Below are positions 1 to 9,723 of a stretch of DNA of 64,000 nt, piece by piece (positions within the stretch are counted from its first letter, which is position 1; each line of letters starts with the position of its first letter). Below the pieces are notes generated by a model. It made no database searches, was not told the origin of the DNA, and saw only the letters and a list, made by a program, of their open reading frames with translations. This DNA is from DSOI01 sp041394885. GTDB lineage: Bacteria; Acidobacteriota; Terriglobia; Bryobacterales; Bryobacteraceae. The position numbers were made by a program, and so were the translations under genes. Location of the stretch: NCBI GenBank assembly GCA_041394885.1, contig JAWKHI010000030.1:21858-85857 (forward strand). The letters run 5' to 3'.

Positions 1-1218
1 GGTGCGTGCGCGCTTGGATGGGAGTGGCGCGGGAGCGCGCACCGCGGGGACTCGCGCCACGGCGGCGTTCCAATGGTCGCCCCCGTCGATGCTAGAAAAT
101 AGCGGCGTGACCCGATCGTACCCGCCCGCGTAGATGCGGCCTCCCGAGGCCACCAGCGAATGAAAGTGGCGGCTTACCCGGCCGCTATCCACCGGCTGAA
201 ACGTAACTCCGCTGTCGGCGCTGCGGAACAGGCCCCGATCGGTGGTGGCGGCGAAGATGCGCGTGGGATCGGCAGGATCGAAGATCACCGATTTCGCGGC
301 GCCGGCGAGCACCGTCGCCCAGGTGCGGCCGCCGTCGGTGGAACGAAGGAGCCCGTGCGAGGTTCCGGCCAACAGCCGGGACGGATTGCCCGGATCGCGG
401 GTCATCACATAGGTTCGATACGAAGCGTCGGCCGAGCCGCGCATTTTCGTCCAGTTCGCTCCGGCGTCGGCGCTGCGGTAAATGCCACTGCATGCGCTCA
501 GCAGGACACTCGCAGGCTGCGCCGGGTCCACGTGAATGCTGAACACGTCGGAGTCATCGAGCAGACCTTTGTGGATGGACCGCCAGGACTTGCCGCCGTC
601 GCTGGTCTTCCACGGCAGGTGGGTGGTGCCGGCGTAGAGGATGGCGGAGTCGTTGGGGTCAAAGGCGAGCGAAACCACGGGGCTCAGCTCGGCGTTGCTC
701 TCCGGTGAGATGCGCCGCCAGGTCTCGCCATGATCGCGGCTCAGGTAGACGCCGTCGCCCGCGCCCGCGGCCAAGACGCCCTCCTCCGACGGGCTGCCGG
801 TGATTGCCCAAACGGGATTGCCGCGAAAATGTGGCTGCGGGCGCCAGGTCTCGCCGACATCGTCAGAGCGGTACAAGCCGGGGCCGCCGGGCGAATCCGG
901 CGACACGGCGGCATAGACGCGGCCCTGATCGAAATAGATCGCATGCAGCGCGGACGCCATTTCGCCGGGAAAGCGGACCGGCCTCCAATGGTCGCCGCCA
1001 TCGGTGGTGATCGACAAAAGGCCGTCGGGTGAGCCGGCGAGGAAGCGTCCGGGAGATTGGGGATCGGCGGCGACCACCTCGACGGGCCCGCCGAAGGGGC
1101 CGGAGGGGCGCCACCCCGTGCCGTGAGATCCGGGCGCGGTGGCTGCGAACAATGCGGCCGCCGCCAGCGCGGAAAACGCCGGCGGCGGGATGCACAAGCG
1201 GGGGAGGAACATGCGCAT
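1..1218 (-). CDS. Exported BNR/Asp-box repeat protein (C-terminus beyond window edge)
   Basis: The minus-strand frame from ATG at 1218 stays open to base 1, so the 3' end lies outside the window. The first ~30 residues form a signal peptide with an Ala/Leu-rich core. After it come many copies of the Asp-box pattern, such as TTDGGDHW, SDDVGETW, SRDHGETW, SDGGKSW and STDGGRTW, spaced roughly 40-60 residues apart. This is the sialidase/VPS10/Ycf48-like multi-bladed beta-propeller fold. Such proteins are common secreted proteins of unknown substrate in Acidobacteria; a glycosidase activity cannot be inferred from the repeats alone. It appears to be monocistronic, with a 200-base gap to the next gene upstream. 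Confidence 0.8.
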   Translation of the reverse strand, partial: MRMFLPRLCIPPPAFSALAAAALFAATAPGSHGTGWRPSGPFGGPVEVVAADPQSPGRFLAGSPDGLLSITTDGGDHWRPVRFPGEMASALHAIYFDQGRVYAAVSPDSPGGPGLYRSDDVGETWRPQPHFRGNPVWAITGSPSEEGVLAAGAGDGVYLSRDHGETWRRISPESNAELSPVVSLAFDPNDSAILYAGTTHLPWKTSDGGKSWRSIHKGLLDDSDVFSIHVDPAQPASVLLSACSGIYRSADAGANWTKMRGSADASYRTYVMTRDPGNPSRLLAGTSHGLLRSTDGGRTWATVLAGAAKSVIFDPADPTRIFAATTDRGLFRSADSGVTFQPVDSGRVSRHFHSLVASGGRIYAGGYDRVTPLFSSIDGGDHWNAAVARVPAVRAPAPLPSKRART

Positions 1219-1418
1219 TCCGTTCTGCTGATTTCTATCGAATCAGCCAGAAAACAGAATAGTACAAAAATGTTTAAATGGCCAGACTAATCGTAGAGAT
1301 GGCGCCGAGCGCCCTGATTGCGGGAGGAGTCGAGAAAACCCAGCAGAGGCGATTTCAGGGTCCTGAATGTACCATTACCCGCATGCCGGCGGGGTTCTGG
1401 CCGGCGAGAGCACGGGGC
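1219..1418. other. Intergenic region between BNR protein and methyltransferase
   Basis: A 200-base non-coding stretch. The part next to the BNR gene (about 1240-1290) is AT-rich for this genome and is the likely place for its promoter, reading leftward. I could not pick out a convincing -35/-10 pair, and there is no clear terminator for the methyltransferase gene that ends at 1419. Confidence 0.4.
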
Positions 1419-2120
1419 CTATAGCCGCGTGGCCGATACTACGCGGGACGGGTAGCCTGTCTGCACCACGTGCCGTTCCTGGTCGAGCTGGAAGCGGCAG
1501 GTGCGCATCCAATCGGGTACGCGTTGCTCCACCTGCTTGCCCCAGAAAGCGGGCGCGACGGTGGCCGCCACTTTGTAGAGCTGGTTGAATCCCTCGCCGC
1601 TTTGGCCGATGAGCACCACGGTGAATGTACCGCCCGGCCGGAGCACGCGATGCACTTCGCGCAGCGTGCGGAAGATGTCGTCCTTCGAAAGCAGTTCGAG
1701 CAGATAGCAGCTCACCACCGCGTTGAAGGTTTCATCGCGAAACGGCAGATGACGCGCGTCCACGGCATGGCAATGGGCGCGCGCCGACGGAAACTCGCGC
1801 CGAACCTGTTGAAAGGTACGGGCGGCCATGCGCGGCGACAGGTCCAGGCCGACCGTCTCGCCGGACCGGTTTTTCTGAACCAGGCGCCGGAACATTTCAC
1901 CCGACCCGGTGGCGATCTCGAGTACACGCATTCCGTTTTCGATGCGGGCCATATCGAGCACCAGCTTGTGGGCTTTGGAATGGAAAAAGTGCGTCGATAG
2001 CGGATAGACCGCGGAAACCATGTCATATACGCGGCGCGTTTTTGCCGCGATGGTCCGCGGAATGCCCTCTCGTTGAAGAGAGACAACTTCCGTATCAAGG
2101 TTACGCAGAAGGGTGTTCAT
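1419..2120 (-). CDS. Class I SAM-dependent methyltransferase
   Basis: The 233-residue protein has a Rossmann methyltransferase core: motif I is LEIATGSGEM, followed by an acidic residue near GLDLS, a DARHLPFRDETFNAVVS stretch (motif II/post I) and VLRPGGTFTVVL (motif III). This matches the UbiE/Methyltransf_11 class; the substrate is unknown. I start at the ATG at 2120 because the protein with MNTLLRN is the more natural beginning. An in-frame ATG at 2159 would overlap the upstream kinase gene by 28 bases. The gene follows the LytS-like kinase closely and is likely cotranscribed with it. Confidence 0.75.
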   Translation of the reverse strand: MNTLLRNLDTEVVSLQREGIPRTIAAKTRRVYDMVSAVYPLSTHFFHSKAHKLVLDMARIENGMRVLEIATGSGEMFRRLVQKNRSGETVGLDLSPRMAARTFQQVRREFPSARAHCHAVDARHLPFRDETFNAVVSCYLLELLSKDDIFRTLREVHRVLRPGGTFTVVLIGQSGEGFNQLYKVAATVAPAFWGKQVEQRVPDWMRTCRFQLDQERHVVQTGYPSRVVSATRL

Positions 2121-2131
2121 TGATGACTGGC

Positions 2132-3442
2132 TCAAGACGCCCGCGCAAGACCGGGCCATGAGCCCGGAATCTCGATCCCCGTCCGTGTGCCTTCTCCCTG
2201 TTTGGAATCAATCCACATTTTGTAGTCGTTGCCGAAGAGCACTTTGAGCCGTTCGTTCACGTTGCTCACGCCGATGCCCTGTTCGAACAGCTTAGCAAGG
2301 TTCGCCTCCGCGATGCCGACCCCATCGTCGGCCACCTCGAGATGCAGCCGTCCCGCGGCGCGCCACACACGCAACCGGATTGAGCCTCCCTCGATTTTGG
2401 CGGCCAAACCATGCTTCAGACTATTTTCCACAATCGGCTGCAACAGCATGCTCGGAACCATCGCGTCCAACGTCTCCGGTTCCACGTCCTTGTGAAACGT
2501 CAGCTTGTCGCCGAACCGGACGATCTCGATCGATAGGTAGTCGTCGATAAACGCCAACTCGTCGCGCAAACTTGTAAAGTTATCATGCTTTCGCATCAGC
2601 CGTCTCAGGATGCTCGAAAGTTTGTGGATCACCACGCGCGCCTGATCCGGATTCGTTCGCACCAGCGAGGCTACCGAATTGAGCGTGTTGAACAGAAAAT
2701 GCGGGTTGATCTGGCTCATCAACGCTCGCAGCCGCGCCTCCTGCAGCAGACGCAACTGATCCGCCAGCTTCAATTCCGTGCGTGCATTGGCCCAGATCTT
2801 GATAGGAAGCAGCACCGCGAACAGAGACGCCACCCACACGAGCGTTTGCGCCACTAGACCGTCGCCGGCATCGGGATACAGCGCGAAAATCGCCTTGTCG
2901 CCGAAGATGCGGGAACCGGCGAAACGCAGAAACTCCACCAGCGGAATCGTCAGAAAGAGAAACGCGTGGAACCACGTCCGCCCATCGTCCCGCCAGTAGC
3001 GGATCGCGCGGTAGAGATTGCGGTCCGGAAAAGGCGAAATCGAATAGATGGCTTCCGGATCCGGCGCCACGTCGCGCACCAGTCCGCCTAGCACCCCGGC
3101 CGCGGCAAACAGCGGCATCGTGAGCAACTCGCCGCCGAGCATCGGCGCGAGCGATACCACCGTGCCGCAGATCAGGCCGGGCACGTATCCACCCACCAAG
3201 CCCGCGATGAAAGATCCTTCCAATCCCACGTCGGCGCCCTGGTAGGTGCCTGTGATCACACGCACCGCCACCGCGCCCCCGAACACCGCTGCGATGGAAA
3301 ATCCGAGTGACAATCGCTGGCTGAGCGACCGCTCTTCGGTCATCAACAGCCGTTTGAAAAACCGGAACCGCACCAGGATCGACGCGAGTGACGCCGATAC
3401 GGCCAGCTTGACGAAGAGATTGACGAGAGGCTGCTCGGACAT
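2132..3442 (-). CDS. LytS-type membrane sensor histidine kinase
   Basis: The 436-residue protein begins with about six hydrophobic segments (residues ~10-215) that resemble the 5TMR-LYT sensor region. The dimerisation part has the classical NPHFLFN motif, with the phospho-accepting His at residue 248. The ATPase part shows the N-box (ENSLKHG) and G-box (DDGVGI, then GVSNVNERL). This is the LytS/YehU-type His_kinase family, usually paired with a LytTR response regulator. No such regulator is present nearby; the next gene is a methyltransferase, so the cognate regulator is elsewhere or lost. Confidence 0.88.
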   Translation of the reverse strand: MSEQPLVNLFVKLAVSASLASILVRFRFFKRLLMTEERSLSQRLSLGFSIAAVFGGAVAVRVITGTYQGADVGLEGSFIAGLVGGYVPGLICGTVVSLAPMLGGELLTMPLFAAAGVLGGLVRDVAPDPEAIYSISPFPDRNLYRAIRYWRDDGRTWFHAFLFLTIPLVEFLRFAGSRIFGDKAIFALYPDAGDGLVAQTLVWVASLFAVLLPIKIWANARTELKLADQLRLLQEARLRALMSQINPHFLFNTLNSVASLVRTNPDQARVVIHKLSSILRRLMRKHDNFTSLRDELAFIDDYLSIEIVRFGDKLTFHKDVEPETLDAMVPSMLLQPIVENSLKHGLAAKIEGGSIRLRVWRAAGRLHLEVADDGVGIAEANLAKLFEQGIGVSNVNERLKVLFGNDYKMWIDSKQGEGTRTGIEIPGSWPGLARAS

Positions 3443-3520
3443 GCGTGGCTTTGCCGGTCCCTCTCATCATACTCGCGGCACTATCTCGCGGGCAGGCCGC
3501 GGGCTCGCGCGGGCAGACTG

Positions 3521-4270
3521 TTACGCCCGCCGCCGGCGTATGCACCCGGCCGCGATCAGCCCTGCTCCGAGCAGCATCCACGTCGCCGGCTCAGGGACAG
3601 GACCCGGCGGAGGTGGCGGAGGAGGGTCAGACCGCCGCAGGTCCGCGATGAAAAACGTCTCGAGACCTCCCTGCGCATCCGACACCGAAGCCGAAAGGCC
3701 GAAACGCATATCCGGCACGAACGTTCCCACTGTCGTATCGAGGTCCAACTGCTGCGCGGCGTCCAAGGTGAACAGGAACCCGGCGTTGCCCACCCCGGGA
3801 TCCACCGACGCAAAGTTCACAGGCGAGAACGGCCCGGAATTCCACCGCAACGTCCCATCCGCGTCAAACACATACAGAACCAGATCCAGCAGGTCGATGG
3901 CGTCGCTCGAAGGCTCCGATGCGTTGAAGATGACTCCGATATCGATGGAGCTCAGCCACCCGCCGGCCGAGACGGGGATGGTCTGGGTCTGCGAGCTTCC
4001 GCTCTGCTCATTGGTCTGGGATCCGGAACCGCCGCATACGGTAGATCCCAAAACGTCCGCTGCTCCGTTCCAGGCCACGCACCCCGACTCGGTGCCATCG
4101 TTGTCGTGAATGGTGAGAATGGTGTTCTGTGACCCGAGTCCGGATCCGCCAATGGTCGGCTGGATGGGATCCAGGATGAACGAGGCGTTTGCCACGGGTG
4201 CCAGCGCCGTGATCGCAGAGGCAAATATGACTGCCGCCACTCGATTCCGCCAACATGTTGGTCCCTTCAT
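3521..4270 (-). CDS. PEP-CTERM sorted exported protein
   Basis: The 249-residue protein starts with a signal peptide (residues ~1-30, with an ATG at 4270). It ends with a Pro-rich spacer, the VPEPATW sorting motif, a short hydrophobic helix and a basic RRRR tail. This is the standard signal for exosortase-mediated sorting to the cell surface. The middle is rich in Ser, Gly, Asp and Asn and has no recognised domain. Three cysteines are present in the mature part. No exosortase gene is in the window. Confidence 0.85.
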   Translation of the reverse strand: MKGPTCWRNRVAAVIFASAITALAPVANASFILDPIQPTIGGSGLGSQNTILTIHDNDGTESGCVAWNGAADVLGSTVCGGSGSQTNEQSGSSQTQTIPVSAGGWLSSIDIGVIFNASEPSSDAIDLLDLVLYVFDADGTLRWNSGPFSPVNFASVDPGVGNAGFLFTLDAAQQLDLDTTVGTFVPDMRFGLSASVSDAQGGLETFFIADLRRSDPPPPPPPGPVPEPATWMLLGAGLIAAGCIRRRRA

Positions 4271-4362
4271 GGAACCAGCTTGCAGGCGGACCCGCTAATG
4301 AGGCTATCGAACAATCGTACCGGTGGACACGAAACGGTACCGGTTACCACGGTCCATGCCGG

Positions 4363-4390
4363 TTGGTTGGACGCGCGCAGCCGCTATAAT
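4363..4390 (+). promoter_or_regulatory. Candidate sigma-70-like promoter for ribA
   Basis: A perfect TATAAT at 4385-4390 is preceded by TTGGTT at 4363-4368 with a 16-base spacer. Transcription would begin near 4397, only a few bases before the TTG chosen as the ribA start, giving a very short or leaderless transcript. Seen directly in sequence; its function is inferred. Confidence 0.45.
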
Positions 4391-4403
4391 AGAAAAATCT
4401 TCT

Positions 4404-5018
4404 TTGCCGCAGTCTCATAGCTCCGTTACTCTCGCCGCCGAAGCCTCCTTCCCAACGCGCTTCGGCGATTTCCGCATCTTCGCGTTCGAGTCCGTTCCCG
4501 TCTCCTCCGGGGCTCCTGACGAAGCCATCGCGGTGCTCATGGGCGACATCGCCGGCGCTCCCCCCTTGGTCCGCATTCACTCCCAATGCCTCACTGGCGA
4601 CGTCTTCCACTCTTTGCGCTGTGACTGCCGGGCCCAACTGGAACTCGCACTCGCCAAAATCGGTGAGGAGGGTCGCGGGCTGGTCATCTACGAGAACAAA
4701 GAGGGCCGCGGCATCGGGCTCGCCAACAAGATCCGCGCCTACCAACTCCAGGACCAGGGGGCCGACACCGTCGAGGCCAATCAGGCGCTCGGCTTCGAAG
4801 CCGATCTCCGTGATTACGAACTCCCCGCCGCCATCCTGCGCCATCTGGGCGTGACCGAGGTCCGCCTTCTGTCGAACAATCCGGGAAAGATCCAGGCGCT
4901 CGAACAGGCCGGCGTCCGCGTGGTGGAACGCGTCCCCTGCCAACCCGACGTCGCCTCCGCCGCGCGCTACCTCACCACGAAAAAAGAGAAGTTGGGCCAC
5001 CTGCTCGACGGTTTTTAA
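4404..5018 (+). CDS. ribA: GTP cyclohydrolase II
   Basis: This enzyme opens GTP to the pyrimidine precursor in the first committed step of riboflavin synthesis. The 204-residue protein carries the zinc-binding pattern HSQCLTGD...CDCR, the catalytic EGRGIGL segment, and the conserved RDY and LLSNNPGK motifs near the C-terminus. Its length fits stand-alone RibA; the DHBP synthase (RibB) domain is absent. The start is uncertain. TTG at 4404 gives the usual ten-odd residues before FPTRFG and lies just downstream of a good -10 box. In-frame GTG at 4323 and ATG at 4356 are alternatives. No ribosome binding site is obvious for any of them. No other riboflavin genes are adjacent. Confidence 0.9.
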   Translation: MPQSHSSVTLAAEASFPTRFGDFRIFAFESVPVSSGAPDEAIAVLMGDIAGAPPLVRIHSQCLTGDVFHSLRCDCRAQLELALAKIGEEGRGLVIYENKEGRGIGLANKIRAYQLQDQGADTVEANQALGFEADLRDYELPAAILRHLGVTEVRLLSNNPGKIQALEQAGVRVVERVPCQPDVASAARYLTTKKEKLGHLLDGF

Positions 5019-5045
5019 CCGCAACCGCCGCGCGCCCGCCCGGCC

Positions 5046-7668
5046 TCAGCCCGCCGCCGACTGGGAAAGGATCAGGCCGGACCAGGCATCCACCCCCACC
5101 GTGATCCGGTATGGCATCCCGTCGAGTGGTTCGGCCCTGGCCGGAGCGGCCGGAGCCAGGAAGTCACCGTTGTCGGCGCCGTAGAAAGACGAGTCACTGT
5201 TGAACCGGACCTCCCACAGCCCCGGCCCCGGTACACCGATCTCCTGCGCGGGCCGCGGCGTCGCCGAAAAGTTACCCACCACGATCACGTCGTCTCCCAC
5301 GCCGGCGTGCAACCATCGCCGCCACGCCACCACGCCCGAGTCGGTGTCGCGATGATGAACCTCGACGTGCTCCCCCGTCAACCCCGCCGTTTCCCCCGCG
5401 GCATTGCGGCGCAAATGGATCAAGTCGCGATAAAGCAACGCGACTCCGTCCAACGGCCGGCCTCTGTCCCAGCGGAGCGCGGCGCCCGGCACATACGGTT
5501 CCGCTTCGAGCGTCTCCTGACCCTGGAGCAGCATCGGAATCCCGGGACTGGTGAAGGCGAGCATCGCCGCGAGCGTCGATTTCTTTCGCGCTTCCCGGCT
5601 CTCCGGATTTCCCGGATCGGCCGCCTGGGGAACACGCGCACCCATCACGCCAGCCTCGACATGGGACTCGGTGTAGACGACACGCGCCATCGGTCTGCCT
5701 CCCAGCCGGCGGCCAATCGCTTCGCTCGCCATGTCCACGGCCGACGCGCCTCCGTCCGTCCCGCATCCCACCGACGCTCTGGCCAGCCGCGCAAACCGCG
5801 AATCCCACTGCGCGTCGAAGCCGAGCCCGCCCTCCTCCGCCGGCCGCGTGATCGACGCGTCGTCCAGCCGGTCCTCGGCGATGAGCCAGCATCCGGGTGC
5901 TTCCGCGGCCACTGCGGCGGCGATCTCCGCCAGTAATTCCCTGCCTTCGGGCAGCCGCTCTTCTCCGGCTGGATCGATCCACTGCATCAGACCGGTGCGA
6001 TCCAGACGAAGTCCGTCAAAGCCCAGGTCGCGCAGCCAGTAAAGGGCGTTCTGGGAGAAGTAGCGTCTGACCTCCGGCCGCCCGTAGTCGGGACGCGTCC
6101 AGGCGCCGGACGGCGTCTCCCCGCGGCCGTCGTCATAGCAAAAGATCCCGCCCGGCCGGTCCGGCCCCGCTCCGATCGCCCGCAAGCCCGCCGGCCCCGC
6201 GTCGGCGACGCGATGATATTCGACGTCGAGGAAGATCGCCATACCCATGCCGTGCGCCGCATCCACCAGTCCGCGGATCTCGGCCGCGCCGCCGTACTCG
6301 TTTCCGGTCTCGAACGGACGTCCGGCCCGATAGCCCCATCCGGGAGCAGGCGAGGGAAGCAGGGAGATCCCATTGATCCCGATTTCGCGCAGCGCGGCCA
6401 GCCGCTCCACCACATCGCCGATCACGCGGCCCTCTTCCGCCCCTCCTGAAAAACCACCGGTGTCCAATTGATAGAGCACCATCTCGGCGAGCGCCGGCCG
6501 TTCAAAGGCTCCTGGCTCAGGGAGCGGACCCGGCAAGACCGAACTGCCATCCTTGCCGAACTCGCGCCCGTAGGGATCCGCGTAGAGATCCACCCGGTCC
6601 CCGCGACGGACGCAGAAGCGATAGTGCTGCCCTCCCTGGACGCCTTCGATTTCACCGGACCACCATCCGTCCCCCCTACCGGTGAGCGGATGCGTCTCGG
6701 CGTCCCAGCGATTGAAATCGCCCGCCACCGAAACCGAATCGGCGCCGGGGCACCAGAACTGAAAGCGGACCGCGGGCAGGCGTTCCAAGGCGGACTCGGT
6801 TGGCACACGGGGCATCTCCGCGGGGGTCTTCTCCAAAGACAGCCGAGGCAGGACCGGGCGCGGCATCTCGCCGGAACCAGCCAATGCCACCGGCTCCGGC
6901 TCGCCAAAGCCGCGCGCGCCCAACTGGGCCGGCAGCAGGGTGCGGCCCTCGTCGAGCGCGGCGGTCAATTGGCGCGCCGAAGCGAACGCCCGCTGCAGGT
7001 AGGAGGCCAGGGCCAACCGCTCACGCTCGACCGCGGCACTGCGTGATTGAGCCTGTTCGAGTTGGGTTGTGAGGGTGGCCCGCTCGGCCGCGTGCTCTGT
7101 TTCGAGCGAAGCGATACGGGTCCGCGCTTCGTTCAGCTCGGCGGCCGAGGACTCCTGCTCGGCGGCGCGCTCCACTTCGAGCGAAGCGATGCGCGACCGG
7201 GCCTCCTCCAACTCCGCCGCCCGTTCTTCGAGCGAAGCGATACGGGTTCGCGCTTCGTTCAGCTCGGCGGCCGAGGACTCTTGCTCGGCGGGCGCCTCCG
7301 CTTCGAGCGAAGCGATGCGCGACCGGGCCTCCTCCAACTCCGCCGCCCGTTCTTCGAGCGAAGCGATACAGGTCCGCGCTTCGTTCAGCTCGTCGGCCGA
7401 GGACTGTTGCTCGGCGGCGCGCTCCGCTTCGAGCGAGGCGATGCGCGACCGGGCCTCCTCTAACTCCGCCGCCCGTTCTTCGAGCGAAGCGATACAGGTC
7501 CGCGCTTCGTTCAGCTCGGCGGCCGAGGACTCCTGCTCGGCGGCGCGCTCCACTTCGAGCGAAGCGATGCGCGACCGGGCCTCCTCCAACTCCGCCGCCC
7601 GTTCTTCGAGCGAAGCGATACGGGTTCGCGCTTCGTTCAGCTCGGCGGCCGAGGACTGTTGCTCGGCG
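5046..7668 (-). CDS. C-terminal part of a frameshifted coiled-coil/alpha-amylase-like protein
   Basis: Reading leftward, this part continues the 42-residue coiled-coil repeats. A CBM48-like beta-sandwich (FWCPGADSVSVAGDFNRW) and a GH13 alpha-amylase barrel follow, most similar in layout to glycogen branching enzyme or trehalohydrolase. The nucleophile Asp is recognisable (GLRLDRT, about 6002), as is the acid/base Glu (LIAEDR, about 5880). However, the third catalytic Asp of the SHDE motif is Val (SHVE, codon at 5658-5660), and the region-I DVVYNH motif reads DVEYHR. Activity is therefore doubtful. The frame is lost upstream of about 7670 by small indels (see the N-terminal entry), so no natural start codon belongs to this part alone. 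Confidence 0.72.
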
Positions 7669-8500
7669 GCGCGCCCGCTTCGAGCGAGGCGATGCGCGAC
7701 CGGGCCTCTCCAACTCCGCCGCCCGTTCTTCGAGCGAAGCGATACGGGTTCGCGCTTCGTTCAGCTCGGCGGCCGAGGACTCTGCTCGGGCGCTCCGCTT
7801 CGAGCGAGGCGATGCGCGACCGGGCCCTCCAACTCCGCCGCCCGTTCTTCGAGCGAAGCGATACGGGTTCGCGCTTCGTTCAGCTCGGCGGCCGAGGACT
7901 CTTGCTCGGCGGGCGCGCCCGCTTCGAGCGAGGCGAGCAGGTCCGCGCTTCGTTCCAGCGCTCGGCGGCCGAGGACTCTTGCTCGGCGGGCGCTCCGCTT
8001 CGAGCGAGGCGATGCGCGACCGGGCCTCGTTCAACTCCGCCGCCCGTTCTTCGAGCGAAGCGATACGGGTCCGCGCTTCGTTCAGCTCGTGCGCGACCGA
8101 GGACTCTTCCTCGGCGAGGCGCTCCGCTTCGAGCGAGGCGATACGGGTCCGCGCTTCGTTCAACTCGGCGGCCGAGGACTCTTGCTCGGCGAGGCGCTCC
8201 GCTTCGAGCGAGGCGATGCGCGACCGGGCCTCCTCCAACTCCGCCGCCCGTTCTTCGAGCGAAGCGATACGGGTTCGCGCTTCGTTCAACTCGGCGGCCG
8301 AGGACTCTTCCTCGGCGAGGCGCTCCGCTTCAAGCGAGGCGATGCGCGACCGGGCCTCCTCCAACTCCGCCGCCCGTTCTTCGAGCGAGGCGATGCGGGT
8401 CCGCGCTTCGCTCAGTAGGCCGGCCGAGGACTCCTGCTCGGCGGCGCGCTCCGCTTCGAGCGACGCGATGCGCGACCGGGCCTCCTCCAACTCCGCCGAT
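7100..8500 (-). repeat. 126-bp tandem repeat array (about eleven units) encoding coiled coil
   Basis: The landmark GCGATAC recurs at 7111, 7237, 7363, 7489 and 7615, exactly 126 bases apart (42 codons). The next intervals are 124, 119 and 202 bases, so units in 7660-8060 have lost or gained bases. Beyond 8060 the units are regular again. Each unit codes for two half-repeats, EARTRIASLEER and EARSRIASLEAER, separated by short Ala/Glu/Ser linkers. Confidence 0.9.
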
Positions 8501-9288
8501 CGCTCGGCTTCGGCCGCCCCCAACTGCCCGGCCCGCTCTCGAGCCATGGCGAGTTCGGCCCGCAACGAGGTCATTTCTCCGTCTGAGGCCAGGGCCAGCC
8601 GTGCGGCGTCCTGGAGTTCCGTCGCGAGCGAGCCGCGCTCCCGCTGTAAATCGGCTGCCTTCGCCAAAGCCTGTTCGAGCCGGCTCGATAGGCTCACTTT
8701 GTCCTGGTCCAAACAGGCCACAGTCTCTCGCGCCTGCCTCAGTTCCCTGTCCAACTGGTCCGCCGACGCCGCCGCGCTTTGGACGGCGCGAAACGCTTCT
8801 TCCAGACGCGCGGCCAGAGACGCTCTCTCCTCATCCAAACGCCAGACTTCACTCATCGCGTTTTCGAGTTTCCTTTCCAGTGCCGTTCGTTCATTGTCCA
8901 GCTCCGCCACCCGGCGCAGCGCCCCGTCCAGATGCGCGCCCTGCGCCGCGCGCTGCCTCCCAGCTTCGGCCAGTTGGCTTAGCGCCGCGTCCCGCTCACG
9001 CAGGAATTTCGTGGAAGTTTCCCGTTCCGCATGGATCAAATCGGTTTTCTCCGCTAACACAGCCCGAAAGACCTCGATTTGACTTCTCAACTCGCGAAGT
9101 TCCTTGTCCTTTGCCGGCTGGGAACCCGCCCGCCGCATCCAGTACAGGGTTGCGAGCCCGCCCAAGCCGGCGCCTCCGAGCACTGGAACGAAAATTTGAC
9201 TGAAGAAACCGGCCAGAATCGCCTCTCTCTCGGCTGGAACTAGCCGCCGCACCTTCCTCCGGGAACGCGACGGGGGGATCGGGTGCAC
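7990..9288 (-). CDS. N-terminal part of the same frameshifted protein: membrane anchor plus long coiled coil
   Basis: After a short basic N-terminus there is a single transmembrane helix (around FVPVLGGAGLGGLATLYW). It is followed by several hundred residues of heptad-rich coiled coil that lead into 42-residue repeats of the type EARSRIASLEAER. The frame breaks at about 7985. With the indels corrected the whole protein would be about 1400 residues and run from 9288 to 5046. The start is uncertain. GTG at 9288 is my choice; GTG at 9252 and an ATG at 9579 are also in frame, but the residues encoded from 9579 do not look protein-like. Some pipelines would call this ORF to 9579. The likely topology is a cytoplasmic N-terminus with the coiled coil holding the amylase-like domain away from the membrane, or the reverse. 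Confidence 0.6.
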
Positions 9289-9723
9289 CAGTTTTTCGGA
9301 GTTACCCGCGTGAGGAATACTGCCATAGGTCACCTGAATTGTCAACAAACAAGACCCGGCTGCGCATCGGATCCCGATTTCCGCATCTGCTGGCGGACGC
9401 ATCCCCCCGTTCGCGCCACCGGAATCCGGTACGCCTCGGCCTGAAATGCTCTGTACATCGGTAATCGATGGTGGTATACTCGGGAAACCCACCTCTGCCA
9501 GACGGGTGGCCGCCCTATTGCTTCGCTCGTTGTATTCCGATAAGGCAAAGGGAGGCTCGCTGCTACGCTCTGGCCCCATTTAAGATCGTTGCCGGTCATT
9601 GGAACCCCTAAACTGTTTTCGCGGAGGCCTATTGAGTAGAATGGGTGCCGTGAGGTTTTCGGGTTTTGGTGGCGCGGTTTCGCAAAGACTAATGCGCTGT
9701 TCCTTGCCCATCCCACCAACGAC

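Noticed and set aside
4271..4362. FMN riboswitch ahead of ribA
   Set aside because: The stretch is too short and shows none of the conserved FMN-element helices.
4323..4403. N-terminal extension of RibA from GTG 4323
   Set aside because: The added residues have no counterpart in RibA, and the likely promoter at 4363-4390 lies inside them.
7100..8500. CRISPR-like array
   Set aside because: Units are 126 bases with no unique spacers and encode heptad repeats in frame; a protein-coding tandem repeat explains all of it.
7069..9203. Long plus-strand frames over the repeat array
   Set aside because: They are antisense readings of the coiled-coil repeats (Ser/Arg-rich repetition) and arise from the 126-bp periodicity.
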